Assembly (NCBI GenBank): GCA_009781625.1
Contig: WQVI01000005.1
Location: forward strand, 1 to 39,891
From: Defluviitaleaceae bacterium
GTDB taxonomy: Bacteria > Bacillota > Clostridia > Lachnospirales > WRAX01
DNA length: 39,891 nt
Reading direction: 5' to 3'
Shown piece after piece: positions 22,323 to 30,983 of the stretch. Under the pieces are notes generated by a model. The model saw only the letters and a list, made by a program, of their open reading frames with translations, was not told where the DNA came from and ran no database searches. Numbering within the stretch: the stretch's first letter is position 1; each line of letters starts with the position of its first letter. A program made the translations under genes and the position numbers.

Positions 22323-24086
22323 CTATTTTAGGCGTTCTTCAAGGTTGGATAGTTCGTTATGAAGGTATTCCGGCAAACGATGGCCGAAAGACTGATAATA
22401 CTCCTTAATACTGGCAACTTCGGCTTGCCACAAATCTTTGTCGATGCTAAGAATTTCTTGTAATCTGTCCATGGTTAAATCCAAATCTTCCATGTTGATA
22501 TCAGCAGGGCGGGGCAGATAGCCGATGGGTGTCACTTGCGCCGGCATATCATCACCGCAGCGGGCCAAGATCCATTCCAGCACCCGCAGGTTTTCGCCAA
22601 AGCCCGGCCAGATGAAATTGCCATCGTCATCCGTGCGGAACCAGTTTACATTAAAAATTTCCGGTGCATTGTCACCCAACTTTTCACCCATTTCAAGCCA
22701 ATGAGCAAAATAGTCCGCCATATTGTAGCCGCAGAAAGGCTTCATTGCCATAGAATCGGGGCGGGTAACGCCAACGGCCCCCGTTTGGGCGGCGGTGGTT
22801 TCTGATGCCATGATAGAGCCTACAAAAACGCCGTGGGCAAAGTCTCTTGCCTGATACACCAGGGGCGCTGTTTTTGCACGTCTGCCGCCGAAGATAATAG
22901 CGGAAATTGGCACGCCGTGAGGTGCCTCAAATTCGGGACTAATTACAGGGCAATTTGCCGCAGGGGTTGTAAAGCGGCTGTTTGGATGCGCACCCTTCTC
23001 AGTGGAAGTCTTGCCATTCCATTTATTGCCTTTCCAGTCTATCCCGTTTTCAGGCGGATTTTTATCAAGGCCTTCCCACCAAAGGGTTGCGTCGTCCTCG
23101 TTGTACACAACATTGGTGAAAATAGTGTCTTTGCGGATGGTTTCAAGGGCATTGGGATTTGTTTTCGCGTTTGTGCCGGGCACCACGCCAAAGAAGCCGT
23201 TTTCAGGGTTGATGGCCCAAAGGCGACCATCTTTGCCAATGCGCAGCCACGCGATGTCATCACCAACACACCAAACCTTGTAGCCCTTGTTGGCGTAAAT
23301 TTCAGGCGGGATAAGCATTGCCAAATTTGTTTTGCCGCAAGCCGAAGGAAAGGCCGCACAAACATATTTAACCTCACCGGCGGGGTTTTGAATGCCGATG
23401 ATAAGCATATGCTCTGCCATCCAGCCCTCTTGCTTGGCCTGATATGAAGCTATGCGCAGTGCAAAGCACTTTTTGCCAAGCAAAGCATTTCCGCCATAGC
23501 CGGAATTGATGGACCATATGGCGTTATCTTCAGGAAAATGGCAGATGAAACGCTTGTCGATATCCAAGTCGGCCTTGGCGTGCAGGCCCTTTACAAAGTC
23601 ATCAGTTTTATCAAGCAGCGCAACCACATCCGGAGAGACACGTGTCATTATAGCCATGTTAAGCACAACGTAGATAGAATCTGTAATTTCAACACCAAGC
23701 TTTGCAAAAGGCGAATCTACAGGCCCCATGCAAAAGGGGACAACATACATGGTGCGGCCGCGCATGGCCCCGTCAAAAAGCGGTGTCAACTTTTCGTACA
23801 TCTCTTTAGGAGACTTCCAGTTGTTATTAGGTCCGGCATCGGCCTCATGGGTGGTGCAGATGAAGGTTTTGTCCTCGCTGCGCGCCACGTCATTTTGTGC
23901 GGAGCGATGCAGGTAGCAGCCGGGCAGCTTGTCCGCATTTAGCGCAATAAGCTCACCATCAGCAAGTGCTTCGGCCCTAAGGGTGTCCAGTTGCGCAGCC
24001 GAGCCATCAATCCATACCATTTTGTCAGGCTTGCACAAGTCCTGCGCCCAATTAACCCATTCCTTTACTTTAAAATTCTGTGTCAT
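22323..24086 (-). CDS. pckG: Phosphoenolpyruvate carboxykinase (GTP)
   Basis: A 587-residue GTP-type PEPCK, interconverting oxaloacetate and PEP. The P-loop with the reactive cysteine is FPSACGKTN (C250, K252). Substrate and Mn2+ motifs include GYGGNALLGKK, CVGDDIAWLR and NPENGFFGVVPG, all typical of the GTP form and absent from the ATP form usual in Firmicutes. The ATG at 24086 is chosen because GGAGG lies seven bases before it; the open frame extends eight codons further. It heads the run pckG-aspartate aminotransferase-gdhA. Confidence 0.96.
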   Translation of the reverse strand: MTQNFKVKEWVNWAQDLCKPDKMVWIDGSAAQLDTLRAEALADGELIALNADKLPGCYLHRSAQNDVARSEDKTFICTTHEADAGPNNNWKSPKEMYEKLTPLFDGAMRGRTMYVVPFCMGPVDSPFAKLGVEITDSIYVVLNMAIMTRVSPDVVALLDKTDDFVKGLHAKADLDIDKRFICHFPEDNAIWSINSGYGGNALLGKKCFALRIASYQAKQEGWMAEHMLIIGIQNPAGEVKYVCAAFPSACGKTNLAMLIPPEIYANKGYKVWCVGDDIAWLRIGKDGRLWAINPENGFFGVVPGTNAKTNPNALETIRKDTIFTNVVYNEDDATLWWEGLDKNPPENGIDWKGNKWNGKTSTEKGAHPNSRFTTPAANCPVISPEFEAPHGVPISAIIFGGRRAKTAPLVYQARDFAHGVFVGSIMASETTAAQTGAVGVTRPDSMAMKPFCGYNMADYFAHWLEMGEKLGDNAPEIFNVNWFRTDDDGNFIWPGFGENLRVLEWILARCGDDMPAQVTPIGYLPRPADINMEDLDLTMDRLQEILSIDKDLWQAEVASIKEYYQSFGHRLPEYLHNELSNLEERLK

Positions 24087-24126
24087 ACATTTTCCTCCGA
24101 AATAATTCATATTACACTACACAACG

Positions 24127-24155
24127 ATTATAACAAACCCATATTGTTTTTGCAA
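24127..24155 (-). promoter_or_regulatory. Promoter of the pckG operon
   Basis: On the minus strand TTGCAA (24155-24150) and TATAAT (24132-24127) are 17 bases apart, about 40 bases upstream of the pckG start. Confidence 0.7.
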
Positions 24156-24182
24156 CACAAGTTTGGAAAATAATTGATGTAT

Positions 24183-24196
24183 GTGAATATATTCAC
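24183..24196. promoter_or_regulatory. Palindrome between pckG and the DUF421 gene
   Basis: GTGAATATATTCAC is a perfect 14-base palindrome in the divergent intergenic region. It could be an operator. It also contains TGAATA, the -35 of forespore sigma-G promoters, but I see no matching -10 at the right distance. Confidence 0.35.
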
Positions 24197-24246
24197 GACC
24201 CCCTTCACAAAATATTGAGATATAATGATTTCGGGGAGAGAAAACC

Positions 24247-24936
24247 ATGCTGGAAACTGCGCTACGTACAATTTTAGGCTTTACAATACTTTTAATCCTA
24301 ACCCGTTTGCTGGGCAAAAAGCAGCTTAGCCAGCTTTCGGTGTTTACCTATATCACGGGCATTGCTCTTGGCAGCATGGCAAGCGAGATGGTTATGCAAA
24401 AGGAAATACGCATTGTGGATGGCATCCTTGCCTTAACTTTGTGGAGCGCACTGGTGCTTTTGATAGAGTGGATAAGCCTAAAGAACGCCGCCGCAAGGGT
24501 GCTGATGGATGGCCAGCCTACAATTGTAATCAAGCATGGAGTAATTTTGGAAAACGAGCTAAAAAAACAGCGGCTTAATTTGGATGATTTAGCTATGCAA
24601 CTTAGGCTAAACCAAGTGTTTTCCATTCTGGATGTAGAATACGCTATCCTAGAGCCCAACGGCGCGCTAACTGTAATGAAAAAGTCCGGCAAAAATCCCG
24701 CAACTAAAGAGGATATGCAAATTGCGCCCGAAGCGTCAGGGCTGCCTTCGGAAATTATCACGGACGGAAAAATCGTAAAGAAAAATTTGGCAGAGCTTGG
24801 ATATAGCCATCAGCAGTTAAAGGACGAATTGCAAAAACAGGGCATTGCGGATGCTGACAGCGTGTTTTATGCAGAATTGCAAAAGGATAGGAGCTTGTAT
24901 GTGCAAAAGAGGGCAAAGTATGGCCATGATAAATGA
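24247..24936 (+). CDS. DUF421 (YetF/YrbG-type) membrane protein
   Basis: A 229-residue protein with two or three membrane segments in the first 85 residues (TILGFTILLILTRLLGKKQL, then ALTLWSALVLLIEW), the characteristic N-terminus of DUF421 proteins. The soluble part that follows has VLMDGQPTIVIKHGVI and NLDDLAMQLR, conserved in this family. Bacillus relatives (YetF, YdfS, YkjA, YrbG) are mainly sporulation proteins; some affect germination. The C-terminal region resembles the DUF3290-associated extension. GGGGAGAG precedes the ATG. It stands alone between pckG and a MITE. Confidence 0.85.
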   Translation: MLETALRTILGFTILLILTRLLGKKQLSQLSVFTYITGIALGSMASEMVMQKEIRIVDGILALTLWSALVLLIEWISLKNAAARVLMDGQPTIVIKHGVILENELKKQRLNLDDLAMQLRLNQVFSILDVEYAILEPNGALTVMKKSGKNPATKEDMQIAPEASGLPSEIITDGKIVKKNLAELGYSHQQLKDELQKQGIADADSVFYAELQKDRSLYVQKRAKYGHDK

Positions 24937-25013
24937 TGGCGACAAGCAAAGCAAAGACTTATGGTTTTTTCAAGGAAAACTGTAAGTTTTTTGTGCGCCC
25001 TGATGATATAATA

Positions 25014-25144
25014 GACTTGTTCTGAAACCTTGTCGAACCAATTTCTTGGCGTGGTAGGCGGCAGGTGTTTTGCCCCGATTTTGGGCAAAAACATCGAGAG
25101 CCGTGCGCCAAAAGAAATTGTGTGAGACAGTTTCAGAACAGGTC
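25014..25144. mobile_element. 131-bp MITE with TA target duplication
   Basis: GACTTGTTCTGAAAC at the left end and its near-exact complement (GACCTGTTCTGAAAC read inward) at the right end, with imperfect pairing over about 40 bases including the CAATTTCTTGGCG block. TA stands on each side (25012-25013, 25145-25146). An internal hairpin TGTTTTGCCC/GGGCAAAAACA lies in the middle. The ends resemble those of the MITE at 16,445 (both contain CTGTTC four bases in). It has no coding capacity. Confidence 0.75.
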
Positions 25145-25208
25145 TAATGTCTTCAAAAGCTAATAATTTGTGAAAATATAGACAAATTACTTTTCAGGAG
25201 GTGTTCAA

Positions 25209-27545
25209 ATGGCAAGCTATATTGAATATCCATTGCAAGGCGGGTACATCAACCGCTTTATGGTTACGGCGGTTGACACAGAGCCGCGGGAATTTCGTAA
25301 GGTTGTGCTGTCTGGCAGGGTAAACGAATGGCTTAAAAAAGGCTTTTCTATACACGAAAACCCATGCCGCAAAGAGATGCTAGAGGGTAGACTGGGCGTT
25401 GTGCCGCCTCTACCCGCAGATGACAGCCCATGGAACATGCATTTCCCCTTTGGCAACATCGGCGTAGAGGCTTCGGGCTTTTATTTCGTGCCCACATATT
25501 TGCGCCGTTATGGCAAAGTAACTTTGCGTAGCACCAAGGCCGGCCGACGCCCCTTTTACATGGAAACCTGCGGGGCCGCTACCCTTTGGGTTAACGGCCA
25601 GCTTGTGATAGATTTTACACCCTTCACCAGAAATATGGTAAAAGGCACGCAATTTGAAATTGATTTACAAGAAGGCGACAACGAGATACTATTTTGCCTT
25701 GAGGACTTAGCAGAGCGCGATACGGACTATTATTTCCGCCTTCGCTGCCTGGATGAGGCGGGGCTTGCCATGCGCTTGCCAATTAGCGATAATGTTAATG
25801 GCGATGCCCTCAAGCAAATTGAAAATATGCTTGACGACGTGCATCTGGACAAAGGGGCCTATATTGACGCCCCTGCGGGACTGCGCATAAAAAATCCGTT
25901 TAATGCACCGCAGTCTGTAACGGTGAAAGTCTTCCCGGCCTCACTGGGCGGCGGCCTTGCTGGCGTGCAACCCACCGAAAGCATAGAATACACCCTAGCA
26001 CCCGGCCAAGATGCCCTTAGTATAGCCTCGAAATTCCAAGGATACTGCCTGTTAAACATCGGCTGCCAATACGAAGGTATTGCCATCAGCAGAAATATCG
26101 ACACGCAATTTGTATCAAGCAAAAACCTGGGCCTTAACGAGCCCTGTCTGGATGCCCGCAAAAACCATATGATAGACCTTATTGCGGACAGCCCAATTAA
26201 CAATATTTACAAGGCATCGGCCCTGCTGCATAGAGGCCGCGATATAGAGTTTGCTCAGGAAATAATACTGGAAGAAATACAAGGTATTGTAGACAGGAAA
26301 GACTGTGCAGACTTCCATTTTGCCATGTTGCTACACTCATACATCGCATATGGAGATAAAATGTCCGCCAAAGTGAAGGTCGCCATAGAAGACGCCATGA
26401 TAGGCTTTAGATATTGGATTGACGAGCCCGGAAATGACGTTATGTGGTTTTTCTCTGAAAACCACGCGCTGATGTTCCATACCTGCCAATATATCGCGGG
26501 GGGCTTACTGCCCGATAGGGTGTTTGAATCCAGCGGACTGACAGGAAAAGAGCTTCAAAAGAAAGCCGAGGGCCTGTTTGAAACTTGGTTTGAAGACTTT
26601 TTCCACGAATTTATGACGGAATGGAATTCTCCGGCATATATCCCTATCGACTTTTTGGGCCTTGCTGTACTGTATATGCACGGCAACGAGAGCTTACGCG
26701 AAAAGTCCAGACAAGCCATGGATAAAATTAGCCATTGCATGGCCATGTTTTCCTTTGACGGCGCTCTGATGGGCACAGCCGGCAGAATTTATGAACGTGA
26801 GATAAAAGGGGTTTACGCCTCGGGCACAACCGGCTTCTTGCATATGCTGTACAACACAGGCACCACCTGCAAATGTGACTTCGCCCTGCCTACAGCCTTT
26901 AGCGATTATACGCCCCCGGCAGAATATGAAAAATATATCGCCAAGCAAACAAAGCCGCTTATTTACGAGACCACCCAAGGCTTTGAGGACCATGTTAACA
27001 TCTACATGTACAAGGATGCATATGGTATCCTAACCACGGCGGTAGGTTTTAAGCCTTATCAAAACGGCTATCAAGAGCATATCGTCCATTGTTCGCTGGA
27101 CAAGACGGCACAAGTCTTTGTAAATCATCCAGGGGAAGGGCAGCCTTATGGCTCCGGCCGTCCCGCGTTTTGGGCAGGCAACGGCATTTTGCCCGATGCC
27201 AAGCAAGAGGGCAACACCGCCACCCTGCATTTTGATTTAGGCGACACAACCCTGCCAACAGACGCAACCCAGACGCTTTTGCAAAACAAAGTGCGATATA
27301 CCCACGCCTATGTGCCCCTTTCAGAATTTGATATGCATATAACTACGCCAAATGCCGTAGTAGCGCAAAAAGGGCGCGGCCTTATCGGTATTATGGCCAA
27401 AAATGGCCTAAAGTTGACAGGAAAGGGCTCTTGCGCTAATATAGAGTTTGTTAGCGAAGGGCGCGAGAATAGCTGGATCGTAAAATTGGGCAATTTGGAC
27501 GACTATTCCAGCGCAAAAGACTTTTTAAAGTCCATGAAAATATAA
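25209..27545 (+). CDS. Large uncharacterised protein, probable carbohydrate-active toroid enzyme
   Basis: A 778-residue protein without signal peptide that I cannot assign to a named family. Residues 1-200 look beta-rich, with a jelly-roll feel (LRSTKAGRRPFYMETCGAAT, then WVNGQLVIDF, like the carbohydrate-binding N-domains of glycosidases). Residues 330-600 are helical, with DVMWFFSENHALMFHTCQYI and SPAYIPIDFLGLAVLYMHG, resembling (alpha/alpha)6 toroids of polysaccharide lyases and GH enzymes. The last 170 residues are beta-rich again. AGGAGGTG precedes the ATG. The GH105-like gene starts 13 bases later, so the two surely work together on the same glycan. W-x-S-E-N-H is the best candidate active-site patch (inference). 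Confidence 0.7.
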   Translation: MASYIEYPLQGGYINRFMVTAVDTEPREFRKVVLSGRVNEWLKKGFSIHENPCRKEMLEGRLGVVPPLPADDSPWNMHFPFGNIGVEASGFYFVPTYLRRYGKVTLRSTKAGRRPFYMETCGAATLWVNGQLVIDFTPFTRNMVKGTQFEIDLQEGDNEILFCLEDLAERDTDYYFRLRCLDEAGLAMRLPISDNVNGDALKQIENMLDDVHLDKGAYIDAPAGLRIKNPFNAPQSVTVKVFPASLGGGLAGVQPTESIEYTLAPGQDALSIASKFQGYCLLNIGCQYEGIAISRNIDTQFVSSKNLGLNEPCLDARKNHMIDLIADSPINNIYKASALLHRGRDIEFAQEIILEEIQGIVDRKDCADFHFAMLLHSYIAYGDKMSAKVKVAIEDAMIGFRYWIDEPGNDVMWFFSENHALMFHTCQYIAGGLLPDRVFESSGLTGKELQKKAEGLFETWFEDFFHEFMTEWNSPAYIPIDFLGLAVLYMHGNESLREKSRQAMDKISHCMAMFSFDGALMGTAGRIYEREIKGVYASGTTGFLHMLYNTGTTCKCDFALPTAFSDYTPPAEYEKYIAKQTKPLIYETTQGFEDHVNIYMYKDAYGILTTAVGFKPYQNGYQEHIVHCSLDKTAQVFVNHPGEGQPYGSGRPAFWAGNGILPDAKQEGNTATLHFDLGDTTLPTDATQTLLQNKVRYTHAYVPLSEFDMHITTPNAVVAQKGRGLIGIMAKNGLKLTGKGSCANIEFVSEGRENSWIVKLGNLDDYSSAKDFLKSMKI

Positions 27546-27558
27546 AAGGGGTGGCAAA

Positions 27559-28635
27559 ATGATAGAGCGCAGCGTAATTGACGCAAAATTAAAACTTGTG
27601 GCGGCGCGCATGAAGACACTGAAAAATAATGGCATGAAAGAGGTTTTCCCCATCAGCCTTATTGATATAGATTGCTGGGAATGGCCACAAGGCGTGGGCA
27701 TATTTGGCCTTTACAAATATTACACCATTACCAAGGACGAAGAGATATTAAATTTTCTGCTGAAATGGTATGACGAGCGCATCGAAGAAGGCATTTTGGA
27801 GAAAAATGTCAACACAACATCGCCCATGCTCACCCTCACATATCTATACGAAATTACGAAAAAAGAAAGCTACCTTGCGCTTATAAAAGAATGGGCAGAC
27901 TGGATAATGGAAGAAAAAGGCCTTATCCGCACGGGGGATGGGCTGTTTCAGCATATGATAACAGGCAGTGCCAACGACGGCGAAATCCTTATAGACACCA
28001 TTTTCATGACGCTGCTGTTTTTGGGGCGGGCATCCAAAATACTGGAAAGAAAAGACTATCTTGACGAGGTAAATTATCAAATACTAAGCCATATAAAATA
28101 CCTCTTCAACAAGGATGCCGGGATGTTTTACCATGGTTATAACTTCGACCTAAAGCACAATTATGGCAAAATACACTGGGGCCGTGGCAACTGCTGGTAC
28201 ACTGTCGCTATTTTAGAATATCTCGACGAATTTGAAATAGATCCCACCTTGCGAAGAGCCTTCCTATCCATCTACACCACCCAAGTGAAAACCCTAAAAG
28301 GCCATGCAAACAAGGAAAATAACCTATGGCACACCGTTATTGATGACCCGAAATCATATATAGAAATATCGGGCTCCGCGGGTTTTCTATGCGGCATATT
28401 GAAGGGCATAAGGCAAGGAGTGCTGCCCAAGGACGAATATCAAGCCTTGGCTGATAATGCTCTGGAAAGCATACTAAAATTTATATCAGAGGACGGGACA
28501 GTGGAAAATGTGTCATACGGCACACCGATAGGGTACGACAAGCAATTTTACCTGGACATTGCCATAACCCCCATGACATATGGGCAGGCTTTGATGATCC
28601 TTTGCTTAACAGAGGCATTAAATCACGCAAAATAA
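27559..28635 (+). CDS. GH105/GH88-like unsaturated glucuronyl/galacturonyl hydrolase
   Basis: A 358-residue cytosolic enzyme of the (alpha/alpha)6-barrel family that removes the 4,5-unsaturated uronic acid from lyase-made oligosaccharides (rhamnogalacturonan type in GH105). Evidence: CWEWPQGVGIFGLYKYY at 39-55, NVNTTSPMLTLTYLYE, the catalytic aspartate D146 in DTIFMTLLFL, and the conserved HWGRGNCWYTVA at 206-217. The length matches YteR-type GH105 proteins. It has no signal peptide, so substrates must be imported. It follows the 778-residue protein by 13 bases and is followed by an inverted repeat, so the operon likely ends here. Confidence 0.85.
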   Translation: MIERSVIDAKLKLVAARMKTLKNNGMKEVFPISLIDIDCWEWPQGVGIFGLYKYYTITKDEEILNFLLKWYDERIEEGILEKNVNTTSPMLTLTYLYEITKKESYLALIKEWADWIMEEKGLIRTGDGLFQHMITGSANDGEILIDTIFMTLLFLGRASKILERKDYLDEVNYQILSHIKYLFNKDAGMFYHGYNFDLKHNYGKIHWGRGNCWYTVAILEYLDEFEIDPTLRRAFLSIYTTQVKTLKGHANKENNLWHTVIDDPKSYIEISGSAGFLCGILKGIRQGVLPKDEYQALADNALESILKFISEDGTVENVSYGTPIGYDKQFYLDIAITPMTYGQALMILCLTEALNHAK

Positions 28636-28658
28636 GAGCGGTGAAAACCTTAAAATCT

Positions 28659-28742
28659 TAAACCACGGAAATCACGGAATTGCACGGAAAGTGCATAAGA
28701 GCAAGGTTTTTTCCGTGTCCTTCTGTGATTTCCGTGGTTTAA
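28659..28742. repeat. Long inverted repeat with possible terminator role
   Basis: TAAACCACGGAAATCACGGAA at the left pairs with TTCTGTGATTTCCGTGGTTTA at the right (one mismatch), giving a stem of about 20 pairs around a 40-base interior that holds further ACGGAA/TTCCGT repeats. It lies between the GH105-like gene and the esterase. It looks like a small hairpin element. It is too long for a simple terminator, though it may stop transcription. Confidence 0.7.
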
Positions 28743-28798
28743 AAAGGTCTTGACTAGCCCTGTTCATTTATCACAAAAAAACAAGGAGGTAACAAGAG

Positions 28799-30676
28799 AT
28801 GAAAAGATTTTTAGCTACAATGGTGGCTACCTTCATGCTGTTTGGCGGCACCATGTCCGTCTTTGCTCAGGAAGCTGCGGACGAAAACGACGCGCTGGAA
28901 GCAGTTATGGAGATAATCTCCAGGCTGATGCCAGACGGCCTAACCCCCGGCCCCCATGTAATAGCAGACCCACAATCCCCAACGGGCTTCACGGTTGCGT
29001 TTGTGTATCAGGAGTCTTATCATTATGACCCCATGGGCTGCGCAACCAACCTCACGCCCCTAGTACAGCCCAGTACAATAACAAGCGTCATCCTTATCAG
29101 TGAAACGATGCTGCTGTACGACCCCGCCGTGGAACCTTTCTTTGACCCAACCAGAGACCCCGCCGCAGACCCACAGTTTAACCTAAGCTCGGCGGACAGT
29201 ATGTGGATGACATACCAGCCGGAAGAATTTCGCCCGGGGCTGGTGCCTGCCGGCGGCAGCGGCTTCCACGCTTTGCGCAGAGAGATGGTGCAAATTCCTG
29301 ATACTGACCTTTGGGTGACGGCACTGCCATTGCCAAGCGGCGCATTTGAATACCGCTTTATCATTGATAGCGACTTCGGCGAAGGTCGTCAAAGGCTGGA
29401 CGACCCTGCAAACCCAACAATGCACAACACCGAAACCGGCGTTCGCAGCCTTTCAAGCATGGTGTTTGTGCCCTGGGCACCTGTGCAAGGTGATGGCCAA
29501 TGGGCAAACCGGGCCAATGTAATGCCAAGAGATGGCCAAAACGGTACGGTGGTGTTTGCGTCCTACGAAGTGCATTATGGCGTGGATATACCTAATCTGT
29601 TAACGGGCGAGACGGCTGTTTTCAACATCAACAGCCCTGGCGGCCCAACATTGGCCAATGATGCGCCAAATCCCAACTGGTTTGAGGGTGCTGGGGCAGG
29701 GGACATCCCTGTTAACGCAAACTTCAATCTGGCCGGCGGCAATTTGGTTACAGTAGGCGAAAGAATGGGCAGCACACGGGGCCTTGCAATTTACCTGCCT
29801 TACAACTACGACGCAAACCGCGCGCAGCCTTACAACATCCTCTTCATCTCCATGGGCGCATCCGGCGATGCCATAGGCAATGAAATGCGTTGGTTCCATG
29901 AAGGTGCCGGCGTCAACATTTTGGACAATCTTTTCGCCGATGGCGCAGCAGAGCCTTTTATCATGGTTTCCGGCAATTGGCAGGATGTTGGATACAATAT
30001 CAACCAAGTGTCTCATGACATTTTCAACTACATAATTCCTTACATGGAAACAAACTTCAATGTTGCCACAACGCGAGAAGGCCGCGCTTTTGCGGGGCTG
30101 TCCATGGGTGGCATCCTCGGCAGCCATATCTACCTAAGGCATGCGGAAGATTTTTCGCAGTTTGGCCTGTTTAGCGCGGCAGTAGCCGGCGAGGCTGATT
30201 TTGCTGATGTAGACTGGGATTTGCTGCATAGCCTAGACACAAATGTAGTGCTAACCACAGGCAGATGGGATTTCACAACACCAATGCTTCACACCTTTGC
30301 GGCGAGACTTGCCGACGAAGGCCTTGGCTACACCGGCGTATACGAAGTGCCTGGCGGCCACGATTGGCAAGTATGGCAGTTGCTGCTTGAAGACTTTGTG
30401 GCAAACCATTTGTGGCAAGCCCAAGAAGCAGCGCAGCCTGCGGATACAATCCTCTTCGATGGCCAAGAAATGGTGCCTCTTCGTGAAGTAGCGGAAGCAG
30501 CCGGTGCCATCGTTAATTGGGACCACGATGCGTGGGCGGCGATAGTTATAATTAATGACATTACAATCGTTATCCCTATAGGCGAGCCCTTGCCAAACAA
30601 TATGGGCACGCCAATAATTATAAATGACCGCACATTTGTTCCTGCCGACTTCATAAATGAACTGTTCGGCGGATAA
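28799..30676 (+). CDS. Secreted esterase with C-terminal copper-amine-oxidase-like domain
   Basis: A 625-residue exported protein. The signal peptide is residues 1-23 (MKRFLATMVATFMLFGG, cut near VFAQ). Residues about 60-250 look like an immunoglobulin-type/CBM48 module (YEFRFIIDSD-like strand FEYRFIIDSDFG). The alpha/beta-hydrolase part (about 325-540) has RGLAIYLPYNYD, the nucleophile S435 in GLSMGG and H521 in PGGHDWQVW, as in ferulic acid/IroE-type (esterase D-like) enzymes. Residues about 553-623 (DGQEMVPLREVAEAAGAIV) are a copper amine oxidase N-like repeat, common in clostridial surface proteins. It probably removes acyl groups from plant polysaccharides; the ester bond is not defined. 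Confidence 0.85.
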   Translation: MKRFLATMVATFMLFGGTMSVFAQEAADENDALEAVMEIISRLMPDGLTPGPHVIADPQSPTGFTVAFVYQESYHYDPMGCATNLTPLVQPSTITSVILISETMLLYDPAVEPFFDPTRDPAADPQFNLSSADSMWMTYQPEEFRPGLVPAGGSGFHALRREMVQIPDTDLWVTALPLPSGAFEYRFIIDSDFGEGRQRLDDPANPTMHNTETGVRSLSSMVFVPWAPVQGDGQWANRANVMPRDGQNGTVVFASYEVHYGVDIPNLLTGETAVFNINSPGGPTLANDAPNPNWFEGAGAGDIPVNANFNLAGGNLVTVGERMGSTRGLAIYLPYNYDANRAQPYNILFISMGASGDAIGNEMRWFHEGAGVNILDNLFADGAAEPFIMVSGNWQDVGYNINQVSHDIFNYIIPYMETNFNVATTREGRAFAGLSMGGILGSHIYLRHAEDFSQFGLFSAAVAGEADFADVDWDLLHSLDTNVVLTTGRWDFTTPMLHTFAARLADEGLGYTGVYEVPGGHDWQVWQLLLEDFVANHLWQAQEAAQPADTILFDGQEMVPLREVAEAAGAIVNWDHDAWAAIVIINDITIVIPIGEPLPNNMGTPIIINDRTFVPADFINELFGG

Positions 30677-30696
30677 AATATTAAAGTACACCAATC

Positions 30697-30731
30697 AAAA
30701 CACCTATCCTTATAACAAGGATAGGTGTTTT
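30697..30731 (+). terminator. Terminator after the esterase gene
   Basis: A perfect 15-pair stem, AAAACACCTATCCTT with AAGGATAGGTGTTTT, around a five-base loop; the stem itself ends in T. Confidence 0.9.
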
Positions 30732-30747
30732 CATTTCAAGAATTTTC

Positions 30748-30810
30748 TAGCTGGATTGCTTCGGCCTTGGCCTGTACTGGCTTTTTGACTACCGCTGACC
30801 TTGCAATAAA
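30748..30810. repeat. Degenerate copy of the GCAATCCAGCTA repeat
   Basis: TAGCTGGATTGCTTCGGCC matches the 18,794 repeat family (inverted orientation); the distal part is decayed. Confidence 0.6.
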
Positions 30811-30839
30811 CCTGTAGCAAAATTGCCTATATGTCATCC

Positions 30840-30935
30840 GTAGGGGCGGCTTGTAGCCGCCCGTTAATGAAATGCCGCGAATGTCGTAACGTATAGATTT
30901 AGCTTAATAAGCGGGCGGCTGTAAGCCGCCCCTAC
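30840..30935. repeat. Hairpin repeat, GTAGGGGCGGC family, copy 1
   Basis: Ends are GTAGGGGCGGCTTGTAGCCG and the inverted GCGGGCGGCTGTAAGCC-CCCTAC, each itself a small hairpin. It is a 96-bp element without coding capacity. Confidence 0.8.
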
Positions 30936-30983
30936 ATTAGTATTGAGGTTTTGCTTTACAGTGCGCCGTGTAGTACATATGTC

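Noticed and set aside
24183..24206. Sigma-G promoter for the DUF421 gene
   Set aside because: TGAATA is present but no CATACTA-like -10 is at the required distance.
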